DNA of 64,000 bases from Deinococcus carri (GCF_039545055.1 NZ_BAABRP010000014.1:18210-82209), one strand, 5' to 3'. Numbered from the stretch's first letter, positions 14,577-38,198 are shown. Translations and numbers: made by a program. Notes: generated by a model from the letters alone, not told the origin.

Positions 14577-15357
14577 GCGCGGCCCCCCAGCGGCACGTGC
14601 AGCACATGCACCGCGAAGGTCCAGCGGTAGCGCCAGCCCTCGCCACAGGGGGTCAGAAAAGGGGCCAAACAGCGCAGCGTTTCGGCTTCCGGCGGCAGCA
14701 GGCGGCAGTATTCCAGCAGCGCGGCGGTGGATGGGAAAGTCAGGGTGAGTTCCTCCGGAATGGTGCAGCGTTCACACGGCAGGCCCAGCGCGGCCAGCGC
14801 CTCCGCGAGCAGGGTGGCGCGGCGCGGCGGGGTCTGGTCCCTCGCTTCGCGGCGCAAGCGGACATGTGGACTGCCCTCGCCGTCGTCCTCCAGCAGATAG
14901 AGGTCACGGCGGGTCAGGGTGAGCAGGCGGCGCAGGGCCGTTTCCAGTTCCGGCTCGTAGGCCAGCGCCCAGGCCACCAGCACCGCGTCGTGCGGGGGCA
15001 GGCCAGGGTCGGCGGCAGCCTGGGCGAGACACTGCTCACGCACCTGCACATGCCCCGGCGGGTGCTTGCCTCGCAACTGCTCCAGCATGTGCGGCGAGGG
15101 GTCGAGCGCCGTGACTCGCGCCGCCACGTCCGCCAGCGGCAGCAGCAGGCGGCCGGTGCCCGCGCCGACATCCAGCAGGCTCTCCAGGCCAGTCAGCCGG
15201 GCGCGCAGCCAGGCCACCGTCTGCGGCAGCGGCGGCATATTGTGGTCGTACTCGGCGGCGTGCCGCGCCCAGAATGCCCGGTCGCGCTCCGGCCGCCAGC
15301 GCTCCGAGCGGGCCGCCAGCACCTGCGCCCGCCAGCGGGGAAAGGGGGTGGGCAGGG

Positions 15358-15361
<4 letters not shown>
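14573..15361 (-). CDS. Class I SAM-dependent methyltransferase in the cobalamin operon
   Basis: 262 residues. Motif I is [16 protein letters not shown] and the acidic end of strand 2 is [10 protein letters not shown]. The C-terminal part contains two short segments with single Cys residues but no known domain. The enzyme lies between cobN and the chelatase ATPase, with ATGA overlaps on both sides, so it belongs to the pathway or to its regulation. CbiT, the C15-methyltransferase and decarboxylase, is otherwise missing, and this is the only unassigned methyltransferase in the operon. The sequence looks more like UbiE-type enzymes than CbiT, so that role is only a hypothesis. Confidence 0.7.
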
Positions 15362-19707
<4,346 letters not shown>

Positions 19708-19718
19708 GTCAATCTCCT

Positions 19719-20333
19719 TCAGTCGCGCCAGTCCACGGCCAGGGGACGCGCCCCCGCCCACCCGACGGTCTGGAGCAGCGGTTCTTTGAGGTCCAGGGCC
19801 GGAAAGCCGAGGCACAGGTACGCGAGGGGCCGGACGTGGGGCGGCAGGGCGAGGGCTTCGCGCAGAGGCTCCGGTTCCACCAGACTCACCCAGCCCAGGC
19901 CCAGCCCCTCGGCGGTCGCGGCCAGCCACGCGAGGGTGATGGCACTGACCACGCTGTATTCCAGCGCGGCGGGCAGGCTGGTCGTGCCCAGCACCGCGTC
20001 CGTGGGCGGCACGAAGCTGACCAGCAGGCCCACGGGCGCTTCGCGGATGCCTTCCAGCTTGAGGGTGTCGTACAGCGCGCGGCGCTCACCGCCGAAGCGC
20101 TCCCGCTCGCGTGTCCGCACGGCCGTGAAGCTCGCGTGGACCGCTTCCCGCAGTTCGGCGCGGCGGACAACCGTGACGTGCCACGGCTGGCTGAGGGCCA
20201 CGCTGGGGGCGACGCGAAAGGCGTCCAGCACGCGCTCCAGGGCTTCCGGCGGCACGGGGTCGGGCCGGAAATGGCGGTGGTCACGCCGGGCACGCAGGAC
20301 GCGCCAGAGGGCCTCGCGGTCGCCGGGGTGCAT
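19719..20333 (-). CDS. bluB: 5,6-dimethylbenzimidazole synthase
   Basis: 204 residues, nitroreductase-like fold. BluB breaks down FMNH2 with oxygen to make the lower ligand. [41 protein letters not shown] and the C-terminal [20 protein letters not shown] with AYLCLGFP resemble BluB. A plain nitroreductase is the alternative. The context with cobT and the length favour BluB. The start ATG overlaps the previous stop by one base (TGATG). An oxygen-requiring enzyme in a cluster with CbiG and CbiD shows that the complete route works in air. Confidence 0.92.
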   Translation of the reverse strand: MHPGDREALWRVLRARRDHRHFRPDPVPPEALERVLDAFRVAPSVALSQPWHVTVVRRAELREAVHASFTAVRTRERERFGGERRALYDTLKLEGIREAPVGLLVSFVPPTDAVLGTTSLPAALEYSVVSAITLAWLAATAEGLGLGWVSLVEPEPLREALALPPHVRPLAYLCLGFPALDLKEPLLQTVGWAGARPLAVDWRD

Positions 20334-21313
20334 CAGGCCCGCCGGCCCCGCGTCCAAAGCTGCGCCCCCACGAACAGCACCAGGGCGGCGGCGGCCAGCC
20401 CGAAGCCCAGCGGGGACACGTCCACACTCTGGAAGGCGGCCAGGGCGCGGGCGGCGGCCGGGAAGTGTTCCCCCGCCCACTGCGCAAGCGTGACGACCCC
20501 GATGACCAGGGCCAGCACCCCGGACAGGCCGGTAATCAGCAGGTTGTAGGTACGCTTGGCCCCCGGCCGGTCCAGCGCCCAGGCGTAGGCATGGGTCATG
20601 AACGCGCCGTTGAGGGTGTCGAAGAGGGTCATGCCCGCGCCGAACAGCAGCGGCAGGGCCAGAATGGCTGTCCAGGTCAGCCCCTGCTGCCCCGCCTGCC
20701 CCGCGAGTGCCAGCAGGGCAATCTCGCTGGCAGTGTCGAAGCCCAGGCCCATCAGGAAGCCCAGCGGGAAGACGTGCCACTGCCGGTTCACCAGGCGGGT
20801 CAGGGGGGCCAGCAGCCGGGCCAGCAGGCCGCCGTGGTGATGCCCCTCCGGCTCCCCGCGCCCCATGCGCCAGACGGCGTGCAGGTTAAAGGCCGCGACC
20901 AGCAGCAGGTACGCCCCCGCCACGAAGGGGCCGACCCAGCCCCCGAACAGGCCGATATCCTCCTGCGCGCCCAGCAGCGCCTTGCCCACGACGGCCGCCA
21001 CGAGCGCCATCAGCAGCACCACGCTGGAATGCCCCAGGCTGAAGAACAGCCCGACCCCATGCGCGGGGCGGCCCAGCGTGAGGAGCTTGCGCACGGTGTT
21101 GTCGATGACGGCGATGTGGTCGGCGTCCCAGGCATGGCGCATCCCGAACAGGTAGGCGGTCAGGCCCAGCCCCCACACCAGGGGATTCTGGAGCGCGGAG
21201 GGGACCAGCAGCGAGAGCGCCAGCAGGTGCAGGCCCAGCACGCCCAGCAGGTAGGGCGCGCTGCGGGTGAGGGTCGCGCGGGCCGTGACGGGGGAGGCGG
21301 TGGGCACGCTCAC
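20333..21313 (-). CDS. NiCoT-family cobalt/nickel transporter
   Basis: 326 residues, about eight transmembrane helices. The family signature is complete: RHAWDADHIAVIDN in helix 2, FFSLGHSSVV, LGFDTASEIALL and GAGMTLFDTLNGAFMTHAYAW. A histidine stretch (EGHHHGG) sits in the loop near residue 155. NiCoT permeases bring in Co2+ or Ni2+ at low concentration, and the position between cobW and bluB indicates cobalt. The GTG start is one base from the cobW stop. Regulation by the operon's cobalamin riboswitch would couple cobalt uptake to cobalamin need. Confidence 0.94.
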   Translation of the reverse strand: MSVPTASPVTARATLTRSAPYLLGVLGLHLLALSLLVPSALQNPLVWGLGLTAYLFGMRHAWDADHIAVIDNTVRKLLTLGRPAHGVGLFFSLGHSSVVLLMALVAAVVGKALLGAQEDIGLFGGWVGPFVAGAYLLLVAAFNLHAVWRMGRGEPEGHHHGGLLARLLAPLTRLVNRQWHVFPLGFLMGLGFDTASEIALLALAGQAGQQGLTWTAILALPLLFGAGMTLFDTLNGAFMTHAYAWALDRPGAKRTYNLLITGLSGVLALVIGVVTLAQWAGEHFPAAARALAAFQSVDVSPLGFGLAAAALVLFVGAQLWTRGRRA

Positions 21314-21314
21314 G

Positions 21315-29608
<8,294 letters not shown>

Positions 29609-29621
29609 CGCGTCCTCCCCA

Positions 29622-31102
<1,481 letters not shown>

Positions 31103-31153
31103 GAAAGGCTCCGCGGCGTGCATGGAGGCGGCAGCAGGAGGGGGCGCACAGCG

Positions 31154-31184
31154 AAAAACCCACTCCAGCCGGGGCCAGAGCGGG
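31154..31184 (-). terminator. Rho-independent terminator in the cobalamin leader
   Basis: Read on the minus strand, CCCGCTCTGGCC (31184-31173) pairs with GGCTGGAGTGGG (31170-31159), three of the twelve pairs being G-U, and TTTTT (31158-31154) follows. It lies between the riboswitch and btuF, so it is the likely expression platform. Confidence 0.75.
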
Positions 31185-31224
31185 TGCAGCGGTGTCAGCG
31201 TGCAAAGCTCGGTGCGTGGCCCTC

Positions 31225-31372
<148 letters not shown>

Positions 31373-31373
31373 C

Positions 31374-31889
31374 CTATGGCTGACCCGACTGGCCTTCCCC
31401 ATTCAGTCCGGGGGTCAGCCATTCCAGCCGCATCTCCACCGCGTCGATGCCCGGCGCGAAGCCGTCCGGCGTCACGTTCAGGGGGCGGAAGCCCTGGCGG
31501 GCGTAATAGGGCGCAGTGAACTGGCTGGTGGAGAGCCGCACCTCGCGCACGTGGGGCGCGTGGGCACGTAGCCAGCCCAGGCGGGCCTGAAGCAACTGCG
31601 TCCCCAGACCGCGGCGATGAAGATTCTGGGCCACCATGCCCCACGTCAGGCCGCTGCTGTCCGGCGGCAGGGGAACACCTCCCGAACATGCCGGATAGGC
31701 GTCCGGGGCCAGCGCGACCCCACCACAGGCCACGACGCGCCCTTCCTCCTCCAGCACGAAATACCGGCCACTGCCCTTCAGGAGAAAGCGTTCAAAGGCG
31801 GCGCGTTCTTCCGGGGCAAAGAAACTGGGTGTGTTGCTGTCAAACAGCGCGAGACAAGCCTCGAAATCCTCCTGCCGGTAGGGACGCAC
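31374..31889 (-). CDS. GNAT-family N-acetyltransferase
   Basis: 171 residues. A complete GNAT domain: MRPYRQEDFEACLALFDSN at the start, YFVLEEEGRVVACGGVALAP, motif A WGMVAQNLHRRGLGTQLLQA and motif B REVRLSTSQFTAPYYARQGF. The acceptor is unknown. The GTG at 31889 has TAAACT (31896-31901) six bases upstream, a leaderless promoter. Its stop codon is immediately followed by the cobalamin riboswitch, so read-through from this gene would enter the operon leader. Confidence 0.85.
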   Translation of the reverse strand: MRPYRQEDFEACLALFDSNTPSFFAPEERAAFERFLLKGSGRYFVLEEEGRVVACGGVALAPDAYPACSGGVPLPPDSSGLTWGMVAQNLHRRGLGTQLLQARLGWLRAHAPHVREVRLSTSQFTAPYYARQGFRPLNVTPDGFAPGIDAVEMRLEWLTPGLNGEGQSGQP

Positions 31890-31968
31890 GTGCGGAGTTT
31901 AGGGGATGGCCCCAGGGAGGTTACCCGGAGCCACTCCCCCTCGACCCCGGGGTGCTAGCGTGCCGCTC

Positions 31969-33306
31969 GTGTCTGCCGACTCCCCCGCCCAGGGCACCCC
32001 GCCGCAGGGCAGCACCCGCGAACTGCTGCGGCTGGCCTGGCCCCTGATGCTCTCCAACCTCGCCTACACGGCGGTCGGCCTGACCGACACCCTGCTGATG
32101 GGCCGTCTGGGCGTGCTGGAGGTCGGCGCGGTGGGCTTTGCCAACATCTGCCTGCTGACGCTGGTGCTGCTGTTTCGCGGGAGCCTGAACACTGCCGCAA
32201 CCTTCGTGGCCCGCAGTCTGGGCGCAGGGGACCCGGCGGGCGTGCGCCGCTGGGCCAGCGTGTTCCTGAGCTGCGGGCTGGTGGGCCTGCCGCTGGCCCT
32301 GGTCGGCCCCGCGCTGCTGGACGGGCTGTTCGCGCTGCTGCGGCCGGGGCCGGACATCACCGCGGTGGCGCGCACCTACGCCCATATCCGCGTGTGGGAG
32401 ATTCCAGCGATGCTGCTGGGCAACGCCGCCCTCTCGGTGATGGTGGGCCTGGGCAACACCCGCACGCCCATGCAACTCGCCTGGCTGGTGATGGTGGTCA
32501 ACGCGGCGCTGGCGGTGCTGTTCATCTTCGGGTTCGGGTGGGGGGTGACGGGCGCGGCGTGGGCCGCCGTGGTGGCGGTGAGCCTCCAGAACGGGCTGGC
32601 GCTGGGGCTGCTGGGCCGCCTGCACGGGCCGCGCTTCGGGCCGTTCGGGCTGGTGCGGCCCGCCCGCGGGGAACTGGCGCGGCTGGCGCGGGTCAGCCTG
32701 CCCGCCGGCGTCACCGAACTGGCGGAGGTGGGGGCCTTCACGGTCTTTCAGGGCATCATTTCGCGGCTGGGGGCGGTGGAACTCGCCGCGTCGCAGATTG
32801 CCAACCAGCTCGCCAGCCTGGGGTTCCTGCCCGCCTTCGCGCTGGCGTCGGCGACCGGGAGCCTGCTGTCGCGGGCGCTGGGGGCGGGTCGCCCGGACAT
32901 CGCCGCCCGCATCGGCTGGCGGGGGGCCGGGATTGCCGCCGCGCTGATGGGCGTGCTGGCGCTCCTCTTCGTGGCGCTGCCGGGGGCACTCATCGGCCTC
33001 TTTAACCGCGATCCGGAGGTGCTGGCGGTGGGCCGCACCGTCCTGGCCGTCATGGCCGCCTATCAGGTCTTCGACGGTGTGGCGATTGTGCTGGGCGGGG
33101 CGCTGGGCGGCGCGGGCGACACGCGCTTCCGCCTCCTCGTGACCCTGGCCGGGGCGTGGCTGGTGATGGTGCTGGGAGCCGCATGGCTGGCCCCGCGCGC
33201 GGGCGTGACGGGCGCGTGGGGGTCGGCGCTGGTCTTTATCGCGCTCGCGGCGGTGGCGTATGCGTGGCGCTTCGCGTCGGGGCGGTGGCGGGGGGTGAGG
33301 TTGTGA
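31969..33306 (+). CDS. MATE-family multidrug efflux transporter (DinF-like)
   Basis: 445 residues, twelve predicted transmembrane helices. STRELLRLAWPLMLSNLAYT, TDTLLMGRLGVLEVGAVGF and VGLGNTRTPMQLAWLVMVVN are MATE features, and the spacing of the two six-helix halves is normal. MATE proteins export cationic drugs or organic compounds in exchange for Na+ or H+. I chose the GTG at 31969 rather than 31960 because TAGCGT (31956-31961) lies seven bases upstream, as in other leaderless genes here. It is transcribed divergently from the acetyltransferase. Confidence 0.9.
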   Translation: MSADSPAQGTPPQGSTRELLRLAWPLMLSNLAYTAVGLTDTLLMGRLGVLEVGAVGFANICLLTLVLLFRGSLNTAATFVARSLGAGDPAGVRRWASVFLSCGLVGLPLALVGPALLDGLFALLRPGPDITAVARTYAHIRVWEIPAMLLGNAALSVMVGLGNTRTPMQLAWLVMVVNAALAVLFIFGFGWGVTGAAWAAVVAVSLQNGLALGLLGRLHGPRFGPFGLVRPARGELARLARVSLPAGVTELAEVGAFTVFQGIISRLGAVELAASQIANQLASLGFLPAFALASATGSLLSRALGAGRPDIAARIGWRGAGIAAALMGVLALLFVALPGALIGLFNRDPEVLAVGRTVLAVMAAYQVFDGVAIVLGGALGGAGDTRFRLLVTLAGAWLVMVLGAAWLAPRAGVTGAWGSALVFIALAAVAYAWRFASGRWRGVRL

Positions 33307-33315
33307 GGGGCAGCC

Positions 33316-33339
33316 AGCGACCAGCTTCCAGCGGCCAGC
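33316..33339. repeat. Heptameric array
   Basis: AGCGACC-AGCTTCC-AGCGGCC-AGC has period seven and core AGCNNCC. It sits between two convergent stop codons (33306 and 33356) and uses the same units as the array at 34197 on the other side of the xth gene. Confidence 0.75.
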
Positions 33340-33355
33340 AGAGGCGGGGCAGGCC

Positions 33356-34177
33356 CTATTCGGTGGGGGGAGTCTCCTGCAGGCGGGTCGAGAAGGTCGC
33401 CAGCACGGGGGCGTGGTCGGAGGGGCGCTCGTGGGTGCGGGGGCCAGTGTCCACGGTGCAGGACTGGCATTCAGCAGCCAGGGCGGCGGAGACGAGCACG
33501 TGGTCGATTCTCAGGCCCCAGTTGCGTGGGAAGGCCAGCCGCCCGTAGTTCCACCAACTGAAGACGCGCTCGGGCTGGGGCAACAGGCGGAAGGCGTCGT
33601 GCAGGCCCAGGGCGAGCAGGTCGCGGAAGGCGGCGCGTTCGGGTTCACTGACCAGCACCTGCCCCTCCCAGCGTTTCGGGCTGTGGACGTCGCGGTCTTC
33701 GGGGGCCACGTTGAAGTCGCCCATCACGGCGAGTCGTCTGTGCCGCGTCAGTTCATCCCGCAGCCAGTCGCGGACGGCCGCCAGCCATGCCAGCTTGTAG
33801 GCGTACTTCCCGGAGCCGACCGCCTGCCCGTTGGGTACGTACAGGCACACGACCCGCACGCCGCCCACCGTCGCGGCCAATACCCGGCGCTGCTCGTCCG
33901 CGAAACCAGGAATGCCCACCTGCACGTCCGTCAGCGGCAGGCGCGACAGCAGCGCGACCCCGTTGTAGGTCTTCTGCCCGGAAAAGGCGGCGTGGTAACC
34001 CAGCGCCTCCAGTTCCGCCAGGGGAAAGCGGTGGTCCTCCAGCTTGGTTTCCTGAAGGGCCAGCAGGTCGGGCCGCTGCGCCTCCAGCCAGGCGATGACC
34101 TGGGGCAGGCGCACGTTCAGCGAATTGACGTTCCAGGTCGCCAGCTTGAGCGGGGGCCGCGTGGGGGTGGCGGGCAT
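33356..34177 (-). CDS. xth: Exodeoxyribonuclease III (AP endonuclease)
   Basis: 273 residues, usual ExoIII length. Active-site segments are all visible: [28 protein letters not shown] with the metal-binding Glu, [21 protein letters not shown] and RIDHVLVS, and the final [10 protein letters not shown]. It cuts 5' to abasic sites and removes blocked 3' ends in base excision repair. The start at MPATPTRPP is preceded by CATCAT at six bases, a weak -10. The frame continues upstream only through a heptameric array, which is not coding. nth, which acts in the same pathway, is at 44.8 kb. Confidence 0.95.
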   Translation of the reverse strand: MPATPTRPPLKLATWNVNSLNVRLPQVIAWLEAQRPDLLALQETKLEDHRFPLAELEALGYHAAFSGQKTYNGVALLSRLPLTDVQVGIPGFADEQRRVLAATVGGVRVVCLYVPNGQAVGSGKYAYKLAWLAAVRDWLRDELTRHRRLAVMGDFNVAPEDRDVHSPKRWEGQVLVSEPERAAFRDLLALGLHDAFRLLPQPERVFSWWNYGRLAFPRNWGLRIDHVLVSAALAAECQSCTVDTGPRTHERPSDHAPVLATFSTRLQETPPTE

Positions 34178-34196
34178 GGGGGGATGATGGCATGGG

Positions 34197-34231
34197 AGCG
34201 GCCAGCGGCCAGCTTCCAGCAACCAGCAGGT
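34197..34231. repeat. Heptameric array
   Basis: AGCGGCC-AGCGGCC-AGCTTCC-AGCAACC-AGCAGGT has period seven and core AGCNNCC. It fills the gap between the xth start and the cobC stop codon (34231-34233) and overlaps it by one base. Confidence 0.8.
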
Positions 34232-34812
34232 CAGGGGAGGTCGGGGGGCACGCGCAGTTCGGCCAGCCACCACGCGCCGCCCGCCCGCCGCAGCGTGGCG
34301 ACGCCGCCCGGCCTGACCTCGGCGGCGCGCAGGCCTACCGTCAGGCGCAGGGCGGCCAGCAGCGGCCCCGCGTGGGTAAAGGCGACCACCTCGCCTGCGT
34401 CAGGCAGGGCGGCCAGCCAGCCCTCCAGCCGTGCGTGAAGGGCCAGGCCCGTCTCCCCTTCCGGCGGCCCCCGGTCGGAGGTGGGGTCGGCCAGGGCGTC
34501 AATCCAGGCGCGGGGCGCTTCCCCGTGGGCGGCTTCCAGCTCGGCCCAGGTGCGGCCCGCCATCACGCCGAAGTTGGCCTCTGCCAGCGCCGGGACCGAC
34601 CGCGCGTGGGGGAACCCGGCCAGCGCCGCCGTCTGCCGGGCGCGCAGGCTGGGGGAGGTGAAGGCCAGGGCCGACTCTGGCAGCCTCAGCGCGCGGGCGA
34701 GAGCTAGGCCCGTCTCCGATAGGGGCGCGTCCTCGTCAGAGCGCGGATAGCGGCGCTCGGCATTCGGGAGGGTGGGCGCGTGGCGGATGAGGTGGAGGGT
34801 AAGGGGCGAGAT
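34231..34812 (-). CDS. cobC: Alpha-ribazole phosphatase-like histidine phosphatase, probable ATC start
   Basis: 193 residues. Histidine phosphatase: [20 protein letters not shown] holds the catalytic [19 protein letters not shown] follows, and [14 protein letters not shown] holds the second His. CobC removes the phosphate from alpha-ribazole phosphate or adenosylcobalamin phosphate. The frame is closed by TAG at 34824-34822 and has no ATG, GTG or TTG before RH. The first such codons, near 34569, would lose the active site. An ATC at 34812 lies six bases after TAGAGT, the exact geometry of leaderless starts here, so I annotate an ATC start. An assembly error is the alternative. Confidence 0.75.
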   Translation of the reverse strand: MSPLTLHLIRHAPTLPNAERRYPRSDEDAPLSETGLALARALRLPESALAFTSPSLRARQTAALAGFPHARSVPALAEANFGVMAGRTWAELEAAHGEAPRAWIDALADPTSDRGPPEGETGLALHARLEGWLAALPDAGEVVAFTHAGPLLAALRLTVGLRAAEVRPGGVATLRRAGGAWWLAELRVPPDLP

Positions 34813-34818
34813 ACAGCC

Positions 34819-34824
34819 ACTCTA
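34819..34824 (-). promoter_or_regulatory. -10 element of the leaderless cobC promoter
   Basis: TAGAGT on the minus strand, six bases before the proposed ATC start. The same hexamer and spacing precede the genes starting at 3150 and 61042. No good -35 is visible. The divergent higBA promoter is 55 bp away. Confidence 0.5.
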
Positions 34825-34878
34825 ACCGGGCAGCGGACACCCAGGACACGTCCGGCCCGCCGCCTTATTACAATATGC

Positions 34879-34884
34879 GATACT
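34879..34884 (+). promoter_or_regulatory. Extended -10 of the higBA promoter
   Basis: TGCGATACT (34876-34884) is an extended -10 with GATACT as the hexamer, six bases before the ATG at 34891, so the toxin message should be leaderless. The surrounding AATATGCGATACTG is nearly symmetric and may be the antitoxin operator. Confidence 0.45.
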
Positions 34885-34890
34885 GTGGCA

Positions 34891-35178
34891 ATGGGGATGA
34901 ACGTTCTCACCCTGAGTACCCTGCTCGCCTTCGGGGAAGAGCATCCGGATGCCGCAGCGCCGCTCCGGGCCTGGTACCGGCACGTCCGTTCCCGGGAGTA
35001 CGGCTCTTTTGCCGAGGTCAAGGCCGACTTCGGCAGCGCCGACTGGGTGGGCGGCCTTATCGTGTTCGACATCGGGGGCAAGAAGTACCGCCTGATTGTC
35101 CGGCCCAATTTCGTGGGCAAGCGGTTTTATATCGAGGCCGCCCTGACCCACCGGCAGTATGACCACTGGAGGCCCTGA
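34891..35178 (+). CDS. higB: HigB-type mRNA interferase toxin
   Basis: 95 residues. It matches the HigB (RelE-like) family: LRAWYRHVRSREYGSFAEVKADFGSADWVG, then IVFDIGGKKYRLIVRPNF and FYIEAALTHRQYDHW. In this family the toxin cuts mRNA on the ribosome, and the toxin gene precedes the antitoxin gene, as here. ATG 34891 is preceded by an extended -10; a second ATG lies two codons later. The gap to higA is one base. The pair sits between cobC and cobS. Confidence 0.9.
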   Translation: MGMNVLTLSTLLAFGEEHPDAAAPLRAWYRHVRSREYGSFAEVKADFGSADWVGGLIVFDIGGKKYRLIVRPNFVGKRFYIEAALTHRQYDHWRP

Positions 35179-35179
35179 G

Positions 35180-35596
35180 ATGACCAACTTCTCCGAACTC
35201 TCGCGCACCTGGCAGCACCTGCACGCCCTGGCCCCGGAAGCGTTTGCCCCCATCGAAAGCGGCGACGATCTGGCGCGCGCGACCATCTTTCTGAAGGCGC
35301 TCGACGCCGAGATAGGCGAAACGCCAGGGCATCCGCTGGCCGACCTCGCGGACACGCTGATGCACCGGATCATGGCCTATGAGGCGGAGCATTTTCCTGT
35401 TCCCAAGGCGGATGGTCCGGCCATGCTGGCCTTTTACCTGGAGCAGAACAACCTGACCCAGCAGCAACTGGCCGAGGCGACCGGCATTCAGCAGAGTACC
35501 CTCAGTCAGTTGCTGCACCGCAAACGCGCCCTGACCGCCGACCACGCCCGCGCGCTGGGCCGCTACTTCGGGGTAGAGGCAGGCCTGTTTCTCTGA
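35180..35596 (+). CDS. higA: HigA-type antitoxin, XRE-family HTH
   Basis: 138 residues. The N-terminal half (about 1-75) is helical, and the C-terminal half is an XRE helix-turn-helix: LAFYLEQNNLTQQQLAEATGIQQSTLSQLLHRKR, ending in RALGRYFGVEAGLFL. HigA binds and inactivates HigB and usually represses the pair. The ATG follows the toxin stop by one base (TGAGATG), with weak ribosome-binding signal, implying coupling. Convergent with cobS, only 10 bases apart. Confidence 0.9.
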   Translation: MTNFSELSRTWQHLHALAPEAFAPIESGDDLARATIFLKALDAEIGETPGHPLADLADTLMHRIMAYEAEHFPVPKADGPAMLAFYLEQNNLTQQQLAEATGIQQSTLSQLLHRKRALTADHARALGRYFGVEAGLFL

Positions 35597-35606
35597 CCGC
35601 CGCGCC

Positions 35607-36353
35607 TCACCCCCGCCCCCACGCATACGCCCCCAGCGCGACCAGTTCCGCCGTCACCACCAGCAGGCCGTACACGTCGCCGTTCAGGCCCCCACCCAGG
35701 CGCGCGGCGGAGAAACGGGCGGCCAACAGCACGGCCACCAGCGCGGCCAGGGCCGCCGCCCACGCCCCCGGCAGCAGCAGGGCGGGCAGGGCCAGCACCA
35801 GCGCCGCGCCCCAGCGTCCCTCGCGCGAGCGTGCGCCCAGCGACTCCTGCCGCGCCGCCGGGTAGAGGTTTATGGGCAGCAGCACCAGCCCCCGCGCGAC
35901 CACTGCCGCGACGACGGGCGCGTAGGCGGGAATCGGCGCGGCCAGCAGGCTCCACAACACCAGCAGCGCCAGCACCCCGGTCGCCAGCCCGAAGGCCCCC
36001 ACATGCACGTCGCGCAGAATCTCCAGCCGCCGCTCCGGGCTTTTCATGGCGAAGAGGGCATCGGCGCTGTCCACCAGCCCGTCGAAATGCAGCATCCCGG
36101 TGACGGCCAGCCACGCCCCCACCGCAAGGGCCGCGCGCACGCCCTCCGGCAGCGGCAGCGGCAGCCACAGCACCAACGCCACCAGCCCGCCCACCGCGTA
36201 CCCCGCCAGGGGGTAATAGGCGCTGGCCCGCGCGAAGTCGCCCTCGCGGACCTCGCGGACGTGGGGCAGGGGCAGCGTGGTCAGGAAGGTCAGGGCCAGG
36301 TGCGCGGCCTGAAGCTGCCGCCGCCAGCCGGGGCGGGGGGCGGGGGTGGTCAA
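35607..36353 (-). CDS. cobS: Adenosylcobinamide-GDP ribazoletransferase
   Basis: 248 residues, a multi-spanning membrane protein. CobS joins AdoCbi-GDP with alpha-ribazole to give adenosylcobalamin. Signatures are [43 protein letters not shown] and [21 protein letters not shown], and [12 protein letters not shown] near the end. A TTG start at 36353 overlaps the dtxR stop as TTGA, so the two form an operon. It lies apart from the main cobalamin operon, with higBA inserted before cobC. Confidence 0.95.
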   Translation of the reverse strand: MTTPAPRPGWRRQLQAAHLALTFLTTLPLPHVREVREGDFARASAYYPLAGYAVGGLVALVLWLPLPLPEGVRAALAVGAWLAVTGMLHFDGLVDSADALFAMKSPERRLEILRDVHVGAFGLATGVLALLVLWSLLAAPIPAYAPVVAAVVARGLVLLPINLYPAARQESLGARSREGRWGAALVLALPALLLPGAWAAALAALVAVLLAARFSAARLGGGLNGDVYGLLVVTAELVALGAYAWGRG

Positions 36354-37021
36354 TCCCGGTCTCCGTGCACCTGCACCTGCGCGGCCACCGCCAGGGCCAG
36401 GGTGAGGGCCTCGCCACCCCGCAGCGTAACGGTCAGAGTGCCCAGCGGCGCGTCCACCTGCCGCAGCGTGACGGGCACCCCCGGCGTGAGGCCCGCCGCA
36501 ACGAGTGCGCGCAGCCCCGCCGCGTCACTGTCGGGCACGCGGGCCACGGTGGCGGCCTCACCGGGCGCGAGCTGGGTCAGGCGGCGCTCGGCGCGGGTGG
36601 GCAACTCGCCCGCCAGGGTGGGAATCGGGTCGCCGTGCGGGTCGTGGGTGGGGTCGCCCAGCCAGGCCGCGATGCGCGCCTCCAGCCGTTCGGAGAGGGC
36701 ATGTTCCAGCCGCTCCGCCTCCTCGTGGACCTCGTCAAGCGGCACGCCCAGCGCCCGGTGCAGGAAGAGTTCCAGCAGCCGGTGATGCCGCAGTACCTCC
36801 AGCGCGACCCGCTGCCCCTCGGCGGTCAGGCTCGCGCCCTGATACGGCGCGTGGGCCACCAGCCCCTGCTCGCTGAGTTTGCGGAGCATCCCCGTTACGC
36901 TGGCGGGCATCACACCCAGGGCGTCGGCCAGGGCCTGCGTGTTGACCTTGCCGCGCTGCCCCAGCAGGTACAGGTGCTTGAGGTAATCCTCGGCGGAGGG
37001 AGAGAGCGCGCGGGCCGTCAT
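36350..37021 (-). CDS. DtxR/MntR-family metal-dependent regulator
   Basis: 223 residues. The N-terminal winged helix ([44 protein letters not shown]) is followed by the metal-binding and dimerisation helices ([39 protein letters not shown], given in parts) and a C-terminal SH3-like FeoA domain. Such proteins sense Mn or Fe. The E/H/E pattern ([14 protein letters not shown]) fits both. Coupling to cobS suggests a link to metal supply. TAAACT (37029-37034) precedes the ATG by seven bases, so it is leaderless. Confidence 0.88.
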   Translation of the reverse strand: MTARALSPSAEDYLKHLYLLGQRGKVNTQALADALGVMPASVTGMLRKLSEQGLVAHAPYQGASLTAEGQRVALEVLRHHRLLELFLHRALGVPLDEVHEEAERLEHALSERLEARIAAWLGDPTHDPHGDPIPTLAGELPTRAERRLTQLAPGEAATVARVPDSDAAGLRALVAAGLTPGVPVTLRQVDAPLGTLTVTLRGGEALTLALAVAAQVQVHGDRD

Positions 37022-37036
37022 GGGAGGCAGTTTAGG

Positions 37037-37092
37037 TCAGGGGTCCGGCGTGGGGGTTAGGGGTGAGTGGGAAGTGGTCAGTGGTGAGTGGG
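37037..37092. repeat. Heptameric array
   Basis: Units of seven run TCAGGGG-TCCGGCG-TGGGGGT-TAGGGGT-GAGTGGG-AAGTGGT-CAGTGGT-GAGTGGG. The core changes from TNAGGGG to NAGTGGN within the array, so two related cores share one period. It lies between divergent dtxR and sigma-factor promoters. Confidence 0.75.
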
Positions 37093-37170
37093 GGTCGTGA
37101 AGGCTTTCACGGTCTACCTTCTGCCCTCCCCGGGAACTTTTCCCCCCCTCCCCGCCTCTTACCCTGTGAG

Positions 37171-37725
<555 letters not shown>

Positions 37726-37777
37726 GGGGGCGGCCAACCCGTCTCAAAGACCCGTGCCGAGGCCCTTTTCCCCTCCC

Positions 37778-37845
37778 CCTTGACTTGCAAAGCTGCGCAG
37801 CAGAGGGGGGAGGCCGGGACTCGTAGAGCTGCTTGCAGAGGGGGT
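37778..37845 (+). repeat. Degenerate direct repeat between sigma factor and partner gene
   Basis: AAGCTGCGCAGCAGAGGGGG and AGAGCTGCTTGCAGAGGGGG occur about 46 bases apart in direct order. They lie in a gap of 200 bp that has no other recognisable feature. The purpose is unknown, and an mRNA hairpin at GCTGCGCAGC is possible. Confidence 0.4.
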
Positions 37846-37925
37846 GAACGGGCATGGCACCCCCAGCCCCCTGTGTCCCCACTTCCCCGATATTCCCGCC
37901 CACCCCCCAACCAAAGGCCCTACCC

Positions 37926-38198
37926 ATGAATGACGCCGAACTCGACACCCTCCTGGCCCACGCCCGAAAAGAAACCCCCGCCGACGCCGGGGCCGCCGAC
38001 CGCTTCCTGGCGTGGCACCGGGCAGAACAGGCGGGCACCGCTCTCCCCTCCCCCGCGCCACGCTCCCGCGCCCGGTGGTGGCCCGCGCTGCTGGGCGCGG
38101 CGGTGCTGACCGGGGCGCTGGTGCTGCGGCCCGCGCCCGACCTCCCCGCGAGTGCCGCTTACGACGCCTACCAGGGCGCACTGGGAGAGGGCTGGTGA
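37926..38198 (+). CDS. Small single-helix membrane protein, possible anti-sigma factor
   Basis: 90 residues: a cytoplasmic part of about 50 residues ([20 protein letters not shown]...), one transmembrane helix ([19 protein letters not shown]) and a short outer tail. Position directly after an ECF sigma gene and before an RseB-like gene, with a GTGA overlap, suggests it holds the sigma factor at the membrane. No zinc-binding HxxxCxxC motif of ZAS anti-sigma factors is present, and the cytoplasmic part is shorter than usual, so the assignment is by context. Confidence 0.7.
   Translation: MNDAELDTLLAHARKETPADAGAADRFLAWHRAEQAGTALPSPAPRSRARWWPALLGAAVLTGALVLRPAPDLPASAAYDAYQGALGEGW

Noticed and set aside
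34566..34824. cobC as a truncated pseudogene starting near 34569
   Set aside because: The frame upstream keeps the RH active site and normal family sequence up to a promoter-like TAGAGT. A rare start codon explains this better than loss of function, although an assembly error remains possible.
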